A stretch of 14,203 nucleotides of DNA from JAEUMD01 sp964559355 (GTDB taxonomy: Bacteria; Pseudomonadota; Alphaproteobacteria; Rhizobiales; Hyphomicrobiaceae). The translations under genes were made by a program, and so were the position numbers. The stretch spans positions 1 to 14,203 of the forward strand of contig CAZLHQ010000081.1 in the NCBI GenBank assembly GCA_964559355.1. The letters run 5' to 3'. This document shows positions 12,884-14,203 of this stretch, piece by piece. Position 1 is the stretch's first letter. Every line of letters starts with the position of its first letter. The notes below the pieces were generated by a model. That model did no database searches. It was not told where the DNA came from and worked only from the letters and a program-made list of their open reading frames with translations.

Positions 12884-14203
12884 ATGTCCATGGATACTAC
12901 ACGCGAGACGGCGGGCGACGATGATCCCGAGCCCGGTCAACCGGCAGCGGACCAGAGCACCGCGACATCCGGTCCCGACATCATCTCCCGCTATCTGAAG
13001 CAACTGCCGGCCTCTCCCGGCGTCTACCGCATGATCGATGCGGCGGGCGATGTCATCTATGTCGGCAAGGCGCGTAGCCTCAAGGCCCGCGTCGCCAACT
13101 ACACGCGCCTTGGCGGCCACACCAACCGCATCGCCCGCATGATCGCGGAAACCACGTCGATGGAGTTCGTCACGGTCCGTACCGAGGCCGAGGCGCTGTT
13201 GCTGGAAGCCAACCTCATCAAACGCTTCCGGCCGCGCTTCAACGTGCTGATGCGCGACGACAAGTCGTTTCCCTACATCCTGCTCGCCCGCGATCATGAA
13301 GCCCCGCAGATCCTGAAGCATCGCGGCGCGCGCACGCGCAAGGGCGATTATTTCGGTCCGTTCGCCTCGGCCGGCGCCGTCAATCGCACCATCAACATGC
13401 TGCAGCGCGCGTTCCTGCTTCGCTCGTGCTCGGACAGCGTTTATGAAAACCGCACGCGCCCCTGCCTGCTGTATCAGATCAAACGCTGCTCGGCGCCGTG
13501 CACGGGGGAAATTTCCATCACCGAATACAATGCGCTGGTGGATGAAGCCGTGCGCTTCCTGCGCGGGGAAAGCCAGAACGTGCGTGAGATGTATCAACAG
13601 TTGATGCAGCAGGCCTCCGACGCGCTGGAATTCGAGCGCGCCGCCAAGTATCGCAACCGCTTGTGGGCGTTGGCCCACGTCACAGCCGATCAGGCGATCA
13701 ACCCGGAAGGCGTGGATGAGGCCGACATTTTCGCAGCCCATCAGGAGGGCGGGCAGACCTCGATCCAGGTATTCTTCTTCCGCACCGGCCAGAACTGGGG
13801 CAACCGTGCCTACTACCCCAAGGCCGATCGCTCGCTCGGTGTCGAAGAGGTGCTCGATAGCTTCCTTGCGCAGTTCTACGACGACAAGCCCGCGCCGCGT
13901 CTCATACTGCTGTCGCACGACGTGCCCAACCGCGCGCTGTTGGAAGAAGCGCTGACGACCAAGACCGAGCGCAAGGTCGAAATCCGCGTGCCCCAGCGTG
14001 GCGTCAAGTCTTCGCTCGTCGATCACGCGGTCGCCAATGCCCGCGAGGCGCTCGGCCGCAAGCTCGCGGAAAGCTCCTCGCAGATGAAGCTGCTCGAGGG
14101 CGTTGCCGAGCGCTTCGGACTGGAACGCACGCCGCGGCGCATCGAGGTCTACGACAACAGCCACATCCAGGGCACCAATGCGGTCGGCGCAATGGTTGTC
14201 GCG
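12884..14203 (+). CDS. uvrC: UvrABC system protein C, 5' part (runs off the right edge)
   Basis: UvrC makes the two incisions in nucleotide excision repair within the UvrB-DNA complex. The first 440 codons are present, of roughly 600-700 in the family. After an acidic 30-residue N-terminal extension, the GIY-YIG nuclease runs from about 42 (SPGVYRMI, IYVGKARSLKARV with Tyr59, Gly61 and Arg69). Cysteines 182, 194, 202 and 206 have the 12-8-4 spacing of the E. coli UvrC iron-sulfur ligands. The UVR motif (MYQQLMQQASDALEFERAAKYR) lies at 236-257. The C-terminal RNase H-like nuclease begins with VYDNSHIQG, Asp424 being the expected catalytic residue. No stop occurs before the edge. The ATG at 12884 has no clear ribosome site, and Met3 (12890) is an alternative. 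Confidence 0.96.
   Translation, partial: MSMDTTRETAGDDDPEPGQPAADQSTATSGPDIISRYLKQLPASPGVYRMIDAAGDVIYVGKARSLKARVANYTRLGGHTNRIARMIAETTSMEFVTVRTEAEALLLEANLIKRFRPRFNVLMRDDKSFPYILLARDHEAPQILKHRGARTRKGDYFGPFASAGAVNRTINMLQRAFLLRSCSDSVYENRTRPCLLYQIKRCSAPCTGEISITEYNALVDEAVRFLRGESQNVREMYQQLMQQASDALEFERAAKYRNRLWALAHVTADQAINPEGVDEADIFAAHQEGGQTSIQVFFFRTGQNWGNRAYYPKADRSLGVEEVLDSFLAQFYDDKPAPRLILLSHDVPNRALLEEALTTKTERKVEIRVPQRGVKSSLVDHAVANAREALGRKLAESSSQMKLLEGVAERFGLERTPRRIEVYDNSHIQGTNAVGAMVVA

Noticed and set aside
12653..14164. Long minus-strand frame (503 codons) opposite uvrC
   Set aside because: It lies fully antisense to a well-conserved uvrC and shows no domain; such mirror frames are common in GC-rich DNA.
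1..14203. CRISPR array, prophage, transposon or toxin-antitoxin system
   Set aside because: No regularly spaced repeats, no transposase or integrase motifs, and no small paired genes with such features were found on either strand.

Overview
The window is a GC-rich chromosomal segment from an alphaproteobacterium, most likely order Hyphomicrobiales (Rhizobiales). This rests on the gene content (phosphatase/aroC pair, TorF-type porin, pteridine-reductase-like SDR, NNFAG-type glucosaminidases), on Shine-Dalgarno and hairpin styles, and on a perfect CtrA box (TTAA-N7-TTAAC). I cannot name the genus with confidence. Nearly all of it reads as core or lineage-specific chromosome. I see no transposase, integrase, CRISPR array, tRNA or rRNA.

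Left part (1-3830): the last codons of an upstream gene (possibly fabI) overlap by four bases the start of a histidine-phosphatase-fold protein. A small, uncertain secreted protein lies on the minus strand, followed by a 569-base stretch without a convincing gene that carries a perfect 12-bp hairpin. Then come chorismate synthase (aroC, last step of the shikimate pathway) and a diacylglycerol-kinase-family lipid kinase, 85 bases apart and closed by a hairpin with the same AGCCGGAG stem.

Middle part (3931-8734): a minus-strand TorF-family outer-membrane protein; a 455-base spacer; an SDR with the Asp-Tyr-Lys active site of pteridine reductases, ending in a good intrinsic terminator; then a CtrA-box promoter region leading into two tandem paralogous exported glucosaminidase-type cell-wall hydrolases. 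The first has an unrecognised cysteine-bounded C-terminal domain. The second has a Pro/Arg-rich tail and follows a strikingly T-poor spacer.

Right part (8788-14203): a minus-strand exported protein of unknown function with hydrophobic segments at both ends, diverging from a 927-residue P2-like cation ATPase whose M6 lacks the bridging aspartate of Ca2+ pumps. Last comes the first 440 codons of uvrC (nucleotide excision repair), running off the right edge.

The most unusual content is the CtrA-linked glucosaminidase pair with the neighbouring unknown envelope protein. Together they suggest a cell-cycle-controlled peptidoglycan-remodelling locus. That is inference; no clearly new defence or mobile system is visible.
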